DNA from: Lepidostoma basale
Taxonomy: Eukaryota > Arthropoda > Insecta > Trichoptera > Lepidostomatidae
Direction: 5' to 3'
DNA: 64,000 bases
Assembly (NCBI GenBank): GCA_022606425.2
Contig: JAHDVF020000578.1
Span: 682,001 to 746,000 of the forward strand
Shown here piece by piece: positions 40,237 through 50,459 of the stretch. Below the pieces are notes generated by a model. The model had not been told where the DNA came from. It saw only the letters and a program-made list of their open reading frames with translations, and did no database searches. The position numbers and the translations under genes are program-made. How positions within the stretch are numbered: position 1 is the stretch's first letter; each line of letters opens with the position of its first letter.

Positions 40237-40324
40237 TATTATGCTCTTCTCTTAAGGAAGTTAACTCCCAGTTATTCCTCCATCCTTTTGGTTATCTTCC
40301 AGATTAACGATAGCCAACAGGAAT

Positions 40325-40625
40325 CTGAAGCATCACAACGTGTGGGATTCTGGATGGATCCATCCTCTACATGTTCGCATGCCAGTTTCTTCTTTATTGT
40401 CCCTCTGATAACATCTCCCACCTTGCAGATTAGGCGGATAGCCGTATTCCTCTCTATCTCGAAGAGTCTTGCCTACTATTATCCTCTGCGTCTGCATGTC
40501 TGCACCTTCGTTCATGTGGTGTCTGGTCGCAAAGTCATATGTCAATATAAGTCTTACGCAGGTTTTGTATATTTTCACCTCTCTGTCAGTTCTCATAAAC
40601 TATATTTATTTTTACAGATGTTCCT
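40325..40625 (-). pseudogene. non-LTR C-terminal relic
   Basis: Reverse frame REVKIYKTCVRLILTYDFAT, then IIVGKTLRDREEY, the VRIY..CVRPILTY...GKTLRDR pattern of LINE C-termini, ending in frame-broken sequence. Confidence 0.65.
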
Positions 40626-40677
40626 TTGAAACAACTTAATATAAACTAATCTGTTAGATACCATATTTATCTTTATT

Positions 40678-40797
40678 TTAAGACTCCAGAGGGCCGTCGA
40701 CCACCTGAACGAACACCAAAGAAATGGAGTGAAAGCTGGACGTCATCAAAGGAAAAATATTGATATTTTATATAAAGACATAGCAAGATCTAAATGA
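40678..40797 (+). pseudogene. LINE-F-type 3' scrap
   Basis: GACTCCAGAGGGCCGTCGAC, AAAGAAATGGAGTGAAAGCT (PKKWSESWTSS) and GATATTTTATATAAAGACA match the end of LINE-F copies. Confidence 0.55.
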
Positions 40798-41125
40798 TGT
40801 TTTTTTAGAGGTATATAAATAAAAATATAAAAAAAACACATTCAAACAATGTTAATGTCTATAATACAGGATTTGTTTAATAGATATTTTTTTTCCATTA
40901 TTGTTTGAATTTAATTTTGTGTATATGAACGCCACGGCTAGCTCGAATGAAGCGCAATCGTGAAGTACAATTTTCGACAACTTTATCGATCAACTGGGGC
41001 CGTATATCGGCAATAACACGACGAATGTTGACTTACAAATGGTCCAACGTCTCTGGTTTATCGGCATAGACTAGTGACTGCACATACCCCCAAAGAAAGT
41101 AATCTAATGGTCATAATATGAATCA
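40798..41125 (-). pseudogene. C-terminal part of the DUF4817-type transposase
   Basis: The reverse strand gives DYFLWGYVQSLVYADKPETL in two frames, then VNIRRVIADIRPQLIDKVVE and SRLRFIRAS, the usual end of Tc1/mariner-like transposases with the last catalytic Asp of the D.FLWG motif. The left end TGTTTTTTTAGAGG (40800) is the same terminal repeat as at 13.57 kb. The N-terminal part is absent here. Confidence 0.7.
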
Positions 41126-41738
41126 ATAATGTTTTATTTGTAGGTATTACTGGATAAACTAAATTAGACATACTATTGCTTCAATTTTATTATAGTGTAC
41201 ATGAATTTGCTGACAATGGAGATACTAGTGTCGAGTAAGACGTAAAAACTGAAAAGGCTTCACCGTGTAGGTACGCAAAACAACCCTTAAAGAAGACATG
41301 CCTTGTCTCGTTTCACGCCCTTGGGGAGGCCCGTGAGACTGCATAATTCCTCCCTCTAATCAACCCTCCATCTAAGGGCACCCTCCGACGTTCTGCTACC
41401 ACTTCATCTTTCATATCTCCCCTTTAGAATGCTTCGTCTATCGTTTATTCGGTCGCCGAGAGACATGTTACAAAAAATATGTTTTAATAATTGGTAGCAT
41501 GCCAGACAATGAACCATTTTTTTAATAGTACATCATTAAGAATCAACAATCCGGCAGCCTATTATTTCAGAAAGGTATTTGGTTTTATTTTTGATCAAGC
41601 AATAAATTATTTTTCATTTTTCTCTTCCACAATCGTTTCACTGATAGACATTTGCCTCTTCTGAACTCTTACAAAATTTTCTCTATTAGACTCTCTGGAA
41701 CCATTCATGCATGACTCGCAAGCTGAACAATGTCATCT
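41126..41738. other. spacer, no gene seen
   Basis: 41290-41450 is moderately GC-rich (CCCTTGGGGAGGCCCGTGAG). No motif. Confidence 0.4.
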
Positions 41739-42035
41739 GTCCACCTTTTAGGAATCTTTGAGAAACATCACAATTAGAGCCAGAATCGGGGTGTTGGACA
41801 TCATCAAAAGATTGGCAGCTCACAGCTCTGACGATAGATGGACAAGACTCCTCCTTTACTGGTATCCTAAAACTGTGACCCGAAACATAGGACGTCACAA
41901 CATCAATAGAGGGACTACATTAAAGAGATTACATGGATTCGTGTTATCCAGGATTAACAGACACGGAAGCAGCTAGAGGAGACCTACATCCAAAAGTGGA
42001 CGGATACAGACTGATGGGGATGATAATGATATGAA
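41739..42035 (+). pseudogene. LINE-C-like C-terminal relic
   Basis: Forward frame RARIGVLDIIKRLAAHSSDD, RWTRLLLYWYPKT, NIGRHNINRG, then frame-broken ETYIQKWTDTD resembling the AYVQ.WT end of LINE-C. Confidence 0.6.
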
Positions 42036-42164
42036 TATAATTTAAAGTATTCTGCATTCATAAAACATCGATTTATATTAGAAAAAAAATATAAGAAAAC
42101 AATACCTTGGAATTTAAAAAAACTTTGTTTAATCCACTATTTAATAAAAAATATTTTAAAAAAA

Positions 42165-42203
42165 ACACGACATGTTTCCGAGGATACCTCCATCTCCAGG
42201 TGT
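42165..42203 (-). ncRNA. hammerhead-like motif, type G
   Basis: Reverse strand: stem I ACAC pairs with GTGT (42165-42168), CTGGAGA (42193-42199; one change), stem II GGAGG...CCTC, GAAA (42175-42178), palindrome ACATGT and GTC (42169-42171). It lies just downstream of the Penelope-like frame on the same strand. Confidence 0.5.
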
Positions 42204-42459
42204 AAAAAAAAACTAAACTAATAAAAACGCATTTAAAAATCGATACAATAATTCAAATTTAAAAATTAACCTGGGCTATTTGTTATAAGTAGGTACTTAG
42301 AATTATTTTTTAACATTAAGAACTAAAAATAATATTAAATAATAATAATTCTTTATGATAATATAAAAAAATATAAAAAAATGTTATTTAAAAAAAACAT
42401 ACATTTGAAAAGATATAATTTATATAGTATAGATATTAAAAATAGTTATTAATTAATGA

Positions 42460-42723
42460 TTAATTTGCATTTGATTGGAAATGGGAGCTTGGAAGATTAA
42501 ATGTAGACAAAATATTTAATGAGAAAGGAGTAAAAGGAGGAATCTGATTATTAATTATATTTTCACTCAATTTCACCGACTTGAGGATTTCAAAATCTTC
42601 AAGTTTGTTTAATTTATTGCTATTGTTAACTGTGTGTAGAAATTTTGTGTCATTTTTATCGAAACTGTGGTCAAATTCAATACAATGTTTAGCCATCTCA
42701 GAAAAAAATAATATGTTTAACAT
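42460..42723 (-). pseudogene. Penelope-like polyprotein C-terminus (candidate)
   Basis: An 87-codon frame: SEMAKHCIEFDHSFDKNDTK, FLHTVNNSNKLNKLEDFEIL, KSVKLSENIINNQI, PFSLNIL. The order S.MA.H....HSF.........LH......KLN.LE.FEI.K......I.N.QI....LNIL is what I would expect after the GIY-YIG endonuclease of Penelope-like elements. The catalytic GIY-YIG residues are upstream and absent. The match is from memory of the family pattern and not from a search; a less likely alternative is another GIY-YIG-bearing element. Confidence 0.55.
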
Positions 42724-42852
42724 ACTGTTTTGGCTGTTTGTTAGTACCTTCTTATAACAAATAGCCCCGGTTAATTTTTAAATTTGAATTATTGTATCAA
42801 ATTTTAAATGCGTTTTATTAGTCATTATTTGTTTAGTTTTTATATTATTTTT

Positions 42853-42888
42853 ACATCTGAAGATGGTATCCTCCGAAAAATGTCGTGG
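42853..42888 (+). ncRNA. hammerhead-like core, type G, shortened stem II
   Basis: CTGAAGA (42857-42863) fits CUGANGA. Stem II is reduced to GG-TAT-CC, followed by GAAA (42875-42878), AATGTC and GTGG. Stem I has three pairs. Antisense to the Penelope-like frame. Confidence 0.4.
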
Positions 42889-42940
42889 TTTTTCAATATT
42901 TTTTATTAAATAGTGGATTAAACAAAGTTTTTCAATTTTC

Positions 42941-43140
42941 AAAGTATATTACTATGGAATTCCACAGTGTTAATGCCTTAGCATTCAATAAGTTGACAAC
43001 AATAGCATTATTAATAACAATTATTCCTGCCTCTATAATCTCAAATCCACTCCTTTTATTAAGTATAAAAGAACCGATTTTCATTTATTTTTTTGTTAAA
43101 AATTTTCTAATGAAAAAGTATAATACAATCCGAAACATTT
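42941..43140. other. flank module and AT-rich spacer
   Basis: 42950-43000 (CTATGGAATTCCACAGTGTT, AATGCCTTAGCATTCAATAA) is the module seen in inverse at 48.97 kb and in decayed form at 3.79, 16.92 and 53.6 kb. No gene. Confidence 0.5.
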
Positions 43141-43830
43141 TCGAGTGCAAAAAAGCGTTGTAAAATACAGTGTTACTCAAAACTTCATCAAATGTATATC
43201 CACAGCTCAAAATGATGGCGAATATGGAAGAAAAAATTAATATAGATAGAGTAATACATATTTTTAAGTATTTATATGACGACCTTCGTGGCCGAGTGGT
43301 AAGTGCATTGACTGCCACCCCGAAGGTTCCGGGTTAGATTCCCGGCGAGGGCAGTGTGATTGTCACACTGTCTTTGGTCTGGCGTAGAATTCACGTAACT
43401 ATAAAATGGCGATAGATTAGCTACCTATCACATTTCACGAGAATCACTGTGATAGCTTTAATAACCTTTACATCGATTTGGCTCATGCTGTCATGATGTA
43501 AAGAGCGATTCAACAAAATAATAATAATAATAATAAACAGGCGTTGTCAGAATTAAGTGGCAGAATGTGAAGAAAACTTGTTCAAATGTGAATCTACAGC
43601 TTAAAATGATGGCGAATATAGAAGAAAAAATTAAATTAGATAGAGTAATGCATCCTTTTAAATATATAATTCTACTGAAATAGGCGTTGTCATAATTTAG
43701 TGGCGGAATGTGAAGAAAACTTGTCCAAATGTGAATGAAGAGCTCAAAATCATGGCGAATATAGAAGAAAAAATTAATTTAGATGAAGTAATGAATCCTT
43801 ATATATAATTAAATATGTATAATTAAATTC
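43141..43830 (+). repeat. 143-bp tandem repeat, three units, broken by a SINE
   Basis: AAAATGATGGCGAATATGGA (43211), AAAATGATGGCGAATATAGA (43603) and AAAATCATGGCGAATATAGA (43746) head successive units with GAAAACTTGT(C/T)CAAATGTGAA at their ends. Removing the SINE restores roughly equal spacing. A further unit fragment (TAGAGTAATGCATCCTTTTA, GAATTTAGTGGAGGAATGTG) is at 44862-44938, beyond a LINE-A/LINE-B block. Confidence 0.8.
43278..43540 (+). mobile_element. tRNA-headed SINE, (AAT)n-tail subtype, in satellite
   Basis: A box GTGGCCGAGTGG, B box GGTTAGATTCC (one change), hairpin CAGTGTGATTGTCACACTG, body, and tail GAGCGATTCAACAAAATAAT plus (AAT)n. Almost identical to the 12.58-kb copy through the head. 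Confidence 0.9.
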
Positions 43831-44495
43831 AAATGTGAAAGTAGAATAAATGCAGTAGAAATGAGATCTCTAAGACGAATGTACGACAAATCTGTATATG
43901 TTAGAGTGTCAAATGCAAGTATAAGAAGTGAATGCGGTACGAATGAAAGTGTAATGAACAAAATAATGAAAGGGTCATTAAGATGGTTTGGACACATGGA
44001 AAGAATGAGTGAAGACAGAATGGTGAAGAAGATATATGTAAACGGCGTGAACGAAGCTAGAAATAGAGGAAGGCCGAGGAATACGTGGCACGATCAAATC
44101 AATCAAATATTGATGAGATCTCTTAGACGAATGTGTGGATACTCTGTGTATGATGGAGTTAAGAATGAAAATATTATAAGTGAATGAGGTGCGAATGATG
44201 GTGTTATGAACAAAATAATGAAAGGATCATTAAGATGGTTTGGACACATGTAAAGTATGAATAAAGAAAGAATGGTAAAAAAATTGTATGTTAACGATGT
44301 AAATGGAACTAGAAATAGAGGAAGACCGAGGAAAACGTGACACGATCAAATAAATCAAATATTGAATGTCGGTCACGTGAGGAGTCGGAGAAATCGACGT
44401 GCGTGCATTACACGATGTATGAATGTTGAGGAATCACGAGAAATATGTCAGTAAAAAATGTGTGGCAGTCGACTCTTTATGGTAAGTTTGTTAGT
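43831..44495 (+). pseudogene. two LINE-A copies in direct order
   Basis: The first (43832-44110) covers ESRINAVEMRSLRRM through RGRPRNTWHDQINQIL. The second (44111-44490) restarts at MRSLRRMCGYSVYDG and runs to the 3' end, ACACGATGTATGAATGTTGA. Duplication of the same region in the same orientation points to two insertions or unequal exchange. Confidence 0.75.
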
Positions 44496-44861
44496 TAGTT
44501 GGACCCTGAAAGTTAACTCAATGAACAGACTGGAAGAATTTGAAATGTGGCTCCATCACCGAATGCTCAGAGTTCCCTGGACAGACATGGTTACCAATAC
44601 CGAAGTCCTGAGGCGAGCTAGAGTTGACAGGGAATTGTTATCAACTATCAAGGCTCGAAAGATCTCACATCTGGGTCATATGCTGCGTGGGGAAAAGTAC
44701 CACCTTCTCCAACTGATATTGGAGGGAAAAATTGAGGGACGCCGAGGGCCCGGAAGAAGACAAATGTCCTGGCTGCGAAACGTGGGGGAGTGGACCATCA
44801 TCCGAAGTGTGGAGGATCTGTTCCGAGCGGCGCAGGACAGGGACAGGACAAAAATACATTT
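44496..44861 (+). pseudogene. LINE-B C-terminal region
   Basis: Forward frame LKVNSMNRLEEFEMWLHHRM, LRVPWTDMVTNTEVLRRARV, SHLGHMLRGEKYHLLQLILE, QMSWLRNVGEWTIIRSVEDL, FRAAQDRDR. Open over its full length. It ends where satellite sequence resumes, with no tail. Confidence 0.8.
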
Positions 44862-44939
44862 ATATAGAGTAATGCATCCTTTTAAGTATATAATTCTACT
44901 GAACCGGGCATTATCAGAATTTAGTGGAGGAATGTGAAC

Positions 44940-45184
44940 TTTTTAGAACACTAACGACTCCATTAATCCATTAGGCGGCGCCGGAGGAGGGGGAAGTAAT
45001 TCCCAGCGGCCCTACAAACCTCCGGAAGCAAGTTAAAAATTAACATTTTACTAAACACTGCTCTTAGTATATAAGTGTACCGTGCACAAGGTGTTCTTAA
45101 ATTAATGACTCGATCTATAATTAAAAAAAACTACTGTAGATACAAAAAAAAAATAGTTTCGTTCTTGTTTCATTTTTAAGCCAT
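44940..45184. other. short GC-rich patch in spacer
   Basis: 44970-45030 (TAGGCGGCGCCGGAGGAGGG, CAGCGGCCCTACAAACCTCC) stands out, the rest is AT-rich. No gene seen. Confidence 0.35.
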
Positions 45185-45690
45185 GAAAGACTAACTAACT
45201 AACTAACTAACCATCACAGGGTAGGCAGAAAGAATGTACTGACACACTTTTCTTTCCTGACATATTTCTCTCACTTCCTCAACATTCATACATCGTTTCA
45301 TGCACGCGCGTCGATTTCTCTGACTCCTCACATGTCCGACATTCAATATTTGATTTATTTGATCGTGCCACGTTTTCCTCGGTCTTCCTCTATTACTGGT
45401 TCCATTTACATCGTTAAAATATAATTTTTTTACCATTCTTTCTTTATTCATTCTTTCCATATGTCCAAACCATCTTAATGATCCTTTCATTATTTTGTTC
45501 ATTCGCACCGCATTCACATCTTATATTTTCATTCAACACTCTATCATACACAGAGTATCCACACATTCGTCTAAGAGATATCATTTATACTGCATTTATT
45601 CTACTTTCATCCTTCTTTTGGCAGTTCCATGCTTCGCTTCCATACATAAGGGTCGGTAGAAGAACACTATTGTGCACTGCCATTCTAGCG
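45185..45690 (-). pseudogene. LINE-A 5'-truncated copy
   Basis: Reverse frame: LLPTLMYGSEAWNCQKKDES, then MNKIMKGSLRWFGHMERMNK, KTWHDQINQILNVGHVRSQR, with (GTTA)n at 45190-45210 and a deletion of the GGCGTGATGG terminus side. A small internal deletion removes the GANDGV segment. Confidence 0.8.
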
Positions 45691-46045
45691 CCAGGAAGAA
45701 AAAGAAGAAGAATATTGACAAAAGAGACACAAGCGAAGATGTATTGCAGCAAATGAAGGAAGAAAGAAAGAAAAATTATTGTGACCATTGAGCCATGAAA
45801 CGGCTGCAAATAAGTTCTTACGTAGGGAAAATAACAATATGAATTTCAGCACCTGATCATTGCGGACAAATTGGAGGGTAGACGAGATGTTGGCAGAAGT
45901 GAATCTCCTGGTTCCACAACACAAGGAACAGGACTGGCTTAAAAAGCGTTGATGAGATGTTTTGAGCTGCAAGGAACAGAGATCTATACTCTGGAGTGAT
46001 AGTCAACGTCGGGGGACCTGACATAATACTGAAAGTTGAAGAAAA
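45691..46045 (+). pseudogene. LINE-B-like relic
   Basis: AAGAAGAAGAATATTGACAA and GCAGCAAATGAAGGAAGAAA match 46.98-47.07 kb nearly base for base. 45800-46040 then follows the LINE-B C-terminus to GTGATAGTCAACGTCGGGGG, with multiple frame breaks. Confidence 0.6.
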
Positions 46046-46084
46046 ACTAGTAGCGATAAGAAAAAAAAGTTACTTCTATATTAA

Positions 46085-46615
46085 CAAACTAACTAATCAT
46101 CAAGCCGACTCCCGTTATTTCCTGACATACTTCTCTCGATTCCTCAACATGCATCATCGTGTCATGCACGCATGTCGATTTCTCTGACTCCCCAAGTGGC
46201 CGACATTCAATATTTGATTTATTTGATCGTGCCACGTTTTCCTCGGTCTTAATATATTTCAAGTTACGTTTACATCGTGAAAATATGTTTTTTTTACCAT
46301 TATTTCTACATTTAATCTTTCCATGTGTCCAAACCATCTTAATGATCTTTTCATCATTTTGTTCATAACACTTTCATTCGACAATTTATTACACACACAT
46401 GCATTCGTCTAAGGGATCTCATTTCTAGTGTTTATATATCTACTCTCATCATTACACTTTCATTCGACAATTTATTACACACACACACACACATTCGTCT
46501 AAGTGATCTCATTTCTACTGCATTTATTCTACTCGAATCTATTTTTGCTAGTATGCTTCCATACACAAGGGTCGGTGCAAGAACACCATTGTGCACTGTC
46601 ATTTCAACTTAAAAA
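46085..46615 (-). pseudogene. LINE-A relic with an internal repeat
   Basis: The reverse LINE-A region runs from a damaged 3' end (46095) to GGTGTTCTTGCACCGACCCT-type sequence (46570s). A roughly 80-bp part around ACACTTTCATTCGACAATTT is duplicated (46365 and 46445) with a (CA)n expansion. Confidence 0.7.
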
Positions 46616-46689
46616 TTAAATACAAATATTTGATATATCATTGGGGTATCGCTGAGAAAGAAAATAAATAGTTCACGCATTCGGGGTAG

Positions 46690-47230
46690 TCTGGGAGTTA
46701 CTGATATAGGTAAATGGTAAGCTTGAAGAAAGGCAGATGAAATAGTACGGGCATATTAAACGGAGACCACCAGACCACACAGTAAATAGAGCTTTGTTTG
46801 TGAATATTCCTCGTCAACCATCCAGAGGAAGAACTAGGAACGCGTGGATGATTCAGTGCAATAGCGTCTTGCAGAGAAATGTCTTGAGTGAAGGCGATAC
46901 TCAGAACCATGAGAGGTACTGCCTGAGATCGAGAAGAGCCAACCCCAACAGTCAACACAGACAATTATTTGGGATAGCGCCAGAAAGAAGAAGATTGACA
47001 AAATGAGTCACAAGAGAAGAAGTATTGCAGCAAATGAAGGAAGAAAGAAAGAAAAATTATTGTGATCATTAAGCGCAGGAAACTTTAGTACTATACTTCA
47101 TCACGGTATGAAAAACGAGAAATGTAAACTGCTGCAATTAATTATCCAGAGTAAAATAGAAGGAAATCAGAAGAATAAAACTACAAGAGTAATATTTAAA
47201 AAAATTATGCTTGAAATAATTAGTTTTTTT
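46690..47230 (+). pseudogene. non-LTR C-terminal relic
   Basis: Forward frame QPSRGRTRNAWMIQCNSVLQ, NVLSEGDTQNHERYCLRSRR, preceded by MKYYGHIKRRPPD in a shifted frame (G.I.RR pattern). The tail AAGAAGAAGATTGACAAAAT is shared with 45.7 kb. 47090-47200 (ACTGCTGCAATTAATTATCC) resembles the KYELLQLII segment of LINE-B. Confidence 0.55.
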
Positions 47231-47574
47231 TTGTTTTTATTACTTCACTAAATTCGTATTAAAATTATTTATTAATACCACCCTAAATTTGCATTATACG
47301 AGTAAAAAATTTCTCACCGCGAATATAATATTTGAAATCATCTTAATAAGGATACTGTTTGGCGATTAGGTTTAGTTTGAGAATTAGGTTTAGTTTGAGA
47401 ATGCCCTCGCAAGGTGAAACAGATTTGTAACTATTGTTTATATATTTTAAATATATATAAATCAATGTGAAACCGGAATAGCAATCATTCTTTCAATATA
47501 TTATATATTAATCATGCTTGCACATCATATCATGAAGCTTAAAACTATGGGGAGATGAAATACAATTCTTTTAT
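47231..47574. other. AT-rich spacer, no gene seen
   Basis: GAATTAGGTTTAGTTTGA is repeated once near 47365-47400. Otherwise nothing recognised. Confidence 0.4.
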
Positions 47575-47712
47575 TTTATTATTATTTTGTTAAATCGCTT
47601 TATATATCATTTAGGCGCGAGCCAAATCAAAAGGGTGTAGCCATCATATTGATTCTCAAGACATGTGATAGGTAATTTATATATCGCCATTTTATTATTC
47701 TTACTTGAATTC
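47575..47712 (-). mobile_element. SINE 3' half, head replaced by (CT)n
   Basis: Reverse tail with AACAAAATAATAATAA, then GCGCCTAAATGATATATAA and AGAATCAATATGATGGCTAC to GAATTCAAGTAAGAATAA. The tRNA head is missing where the dinucleotide tract begins. Confidence 0.75.
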
Positions 47713-47788
47713 TCTCTCTCCCCCCCCCCTCTCTCTCTCTCTCTTTCTCTCTCTCTTTTTCTCTCTCTTTCTCTTTCTCTCTTTTCGA
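47711..47788. repeat. (CT)n microsatellite with a C-run
   Basis: TCTCTCTC tracts interrupted by CCCCCCCC and single T runs. Confidence 0.95.
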
Positions 47789-48289
47789 CACTAGAAATTT
47801 ATTGCCAAATTAATTCATATTGATTGTTTTTCCTTAGCATAACTAGATTTTGATCACCACTAATAATCATATACTTATCATATAGAGTAAGAGATGAATG
47901 ATAAAAATAACAAATTTATGTTTACATCTTTTCATTTATGACGTGTGATTCGTAGTAAGAAAATATATTAATAAATTACGTATTTAGAAGTCATTTCAAA
48001 AGTCTATATATTTATTTAGTATGCGATATGAATAAAATCAGACATAAAAATAAGTTTCGCTCCCACATTCACACGTTTTATTTTACTCACACCTCGAAAT
48101 AGAACCCAATAATACGGGACATAAAATAAAATACTATTTTATTATCAAGAATGAACTAGGGATGTTCGTCATGCGCTTAAACCGGTTCACTTGAACCGGA
48201 TTTAAACGCAAAATTATGCTTTTAACATAAACAAGATCAATATTTTTTAACTCTTATTGTCATGAGATATGCAACGAATTTAATGAATA
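47789..48289. other. AT-rich spacer, no gene seen
   Basis: CGGTTCACTTGAACCG at about 48182-48198 is a short perfect palindrome. No coding motif. Confidence 0.4.
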
Positions 48290-48578
48290 TATGGGTTTAC
48301 TATATCCCAGTCTCTCCACACAGATTAAACTGGATAGACTAAGATGGGTCAGTCGCGTACATGGGATGCAGTCATCGTGAACCCTAATAATAATGCTGGA
48401 GTGCACCCAGGAGGTAGAAGACTAAATGGACGACCAAGGCTACGGATGGGAGGATGAAGTTGATAGAGATTTAGCGAATTTTTTACGAGTGTCTAGCAGA
48501 GGATAGGATCGAGTTGGTGGCGAGGTATAATGAAGGCTTAGACTCGACATAGGCTGTAGGACCATCGAATAAGAAGAT
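48290..48578 (+). pseudogene. non-LTR C-terminal relic
   Basis: Forward frame KLDRLRWVSRVHGM, then shifted GRRLNGRPRLRM and DEVDRDLANFLRV, ending AATAAGAAGA. It fits the LRW.GHV.RM...GRP...W.DEV pattern. Confidence 0.6.
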
Positions 48579-48589
48579 TATATCATTAC

Positions 48590-48930
48590 TTATAAATTAT
48601 CTTAATAGATGGCGCTAGTGTAGATTGAACTACAAAACGTGAAGTTATTTAAAAATAGTAGCATTACAAGTTCCAAAAATTTGTCAGATGTGGTGGTCGT
48701 AAGAAGGGCGGAATGGGGAATGTTGTGAACATAAAGTGATCGCTTAACCCAAACAATGATAGGTCATAAGTCCTGTAAACGCCTCGACTACCATATTCTG
48801 TTACCAAATAATAATTACATCTTCGTCTCTATTGAGATACAATTAATCCTTAAAAATGATAACCCGCAATGGGTAAAAATCCAGTATTTGTCTACAAGTA
48901 TTTGTATACATTCAAAAAAACAAAAGGATT
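48590..48930 (+). mobile_element. MITE M copy with complete right end
   Basis: ATGGCGCTAGTGTAGATTGA, GGCGGAATGGGGAATGTTGT, TCTATTGAGATACAATTAAT, then ACCCGCAATGGGTAAAAATC and TTGTCTACAAGTATTTGTAT. This defines the terminus (inverse of the 15.69-kb left end). Confidence 0.85.
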
Positions 48931-49070
48931 ATATGAGTTTATTATGAAGTAAATAATATAATTAACACAATTTATTGAAAGCTAAGGCATTCACACTGTG
49001 GAATTTCATAGTATTATAATATAGTAAACCTTGGAAATATGTATTACTATGTATGATTATTATTTAAATT
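48931..49070. repeat. flank module of hammerhead-type repeats
   Basis: TTTATTGAAAGCTAAGGCAT, CACACTGTGGAATTTCATAG is the inverse of 42.95-43.0 kb. Confidence 0.6.
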
Positions 49071-49074
49071 ATAT

Positions 49075-49860
49075 TAGTTTTATCGTTTTTATAAAGAATT
49101 TTGACAGGTGTAAAAATAAATTTTTCATTTGTTCCAATGACAATTTGAATAATTTCTTCAATATTATTTTTAAGTTCTTGCTGGTGTTGGTTGGTTTTAA
49201 GTGCCTAATTACTGCTAATTTAAAAAAAAAGGTGGATACGTGGAACATTAATTAAATCATATAATAAACAATATGTGCACCATCTGGTTAAGTGCCTAAT
49301 TACAGCTAATTTAAAAAACGGTGGATACGTGTAACATAAATTAAATAAACACAAAAGTCCGGATCGTCCATGTCAACATGTGCAACATCGAAAAAAACAT
49401 TGTGTTATTATTATACATTATGTGCTAAATTAAAAAATGGTAGATTCGTGGAACATAAATTAAATAGACAATATGTGCACCATCTAAAAAGAACATTTTG
49501 TGTTAAATTATTTTTATTTTTTTATTTTATTTTATATCATTGTATTTTGTATTATTTATTTAAGATTTATTTTGTGTTCCGTCTCTTGTATGCGGATGAC
49601 GCTTTCCAACTTGCAGACAACGAGCATGAACTACAAGTCATGGTGAATTGTATGTATGAGGTATGCATGCTAAATGATCTGATGATGAATGTTAATAAGT
49701 CCAAGGTTATGATTTTTGATGTGCATGACACTATGTATGAACGTTGAGGAAGCGAGAGAAATATGTCAGGAAAGAAAAGTGTGGCAGTCCATACTTTCTG
49801 CCTACCCCTGAAGGGAGACGGCGTGATGGTTACTTAGTTAGTTAGTTACTTACATTTTAA
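49075..49860 (+). mobile_element. composite repeat, copy 4, retaining a LINE-A RT piece
   Basis: Same left part as copies 1-3 (AATTTTGACAGGTGTAAAAA, ~100-bp units near GTGGATACGTG). In place of the GATGCCTATTGG segment it has 49577-49725 encoding RLLYADDAFQLADNEHELQV (YADD at 49589-49600) and LMMNVNKSKVMIFDV. This fuses directly to the LINE-A end (CACTATGTATGAACGTTGAG, GGGAGACGGCGTGATGG, GTTA repeats). About 330 codons between YADD and the terminus are deleted. Confidence 0.8.
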
Positions 49861-50455
49861 ATAGATTTTTTACAACCAAAAAATTTTCAGTTAAAAATAA
49901 TATATTAATGGTGAAATTGAGAAACCGGTTATGAATGTTTTTTGGTACGTCACTGTTGTGAACTGTATTTTTATGTCCCAGAAGCCGATGAAATCATGCA
50001 TGAATAAGTTATATTATTATGTGAGAACGGCAGAATTTCGATCGGTAACTGTCAAACGCGATGGCGGGAAGTGACATGATTGGTCTATTTATGTTGTATT
50101 GGCTCCGAATTCGGCGGCCATTTTGATCTTACACCCTGTATAATGTTACGTTATGTAAGAGAGATGATATTTTCGTAGTGCCAGCGAGTGTCAGTTTATT
50201 TTAATAGGGGAAATATACTCTTCGAAGCGGTAAAATAGAGTGGGGGAGTGTAAAATAAAACCAAATGTAGTAGATAATCAAAATGTTGGTACCTATGCGA
50301 CGATGATCTGATAGATATACAAAATATTCAAATTTTGAATTTAGAAGTGTCATTATTATTTACGAACACTTTTGTTTTTTTCTTTTAAAAGTCGTTTGTT
50401 TTATGAAAATGGATTGTTTTTTCACGACTTTAAAATGTTAATAAAAATATGAAGT
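49861..50455. other. spacer, no gene seen
   Basis: A few GC-richer patches (GGCTCCGAATTCGGCGGCCA near 50100) but no frame or repeat identified. Confidence 0.4.
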
Positions 50456-50459
50456 TTCA

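Larger units (their letters stand above)
42110..42940 (-). mobile_element. Penelope-like remnant with inverted hammerhead-bearing ends
   Basis: Two arms of about 190 bases (42118-42310 and 42730-42935) are inverted copies. Both hold AACTTTGTTTAATCCACTAT, a hammerhead-like type G block, AAAACGCATTTAAAA and TTAACC(T/G)GGGCTATTTGTTAT. Between them a reverse-strand frame resembles the C-terminus of Penelope-like polyproteins. RT and most of the GIY-YIG domain are missing. An inverted terminal repeat on a 5'-truncated copy is a known Penelope arrangement. Confidence 0.65.

Noticed and set aside
43141..43830. CRISPR-like array
   Set aside because: The repeats are long (about 143 bp), have no short spacers and are in a eukaryotic context; it is a tandem satellite.
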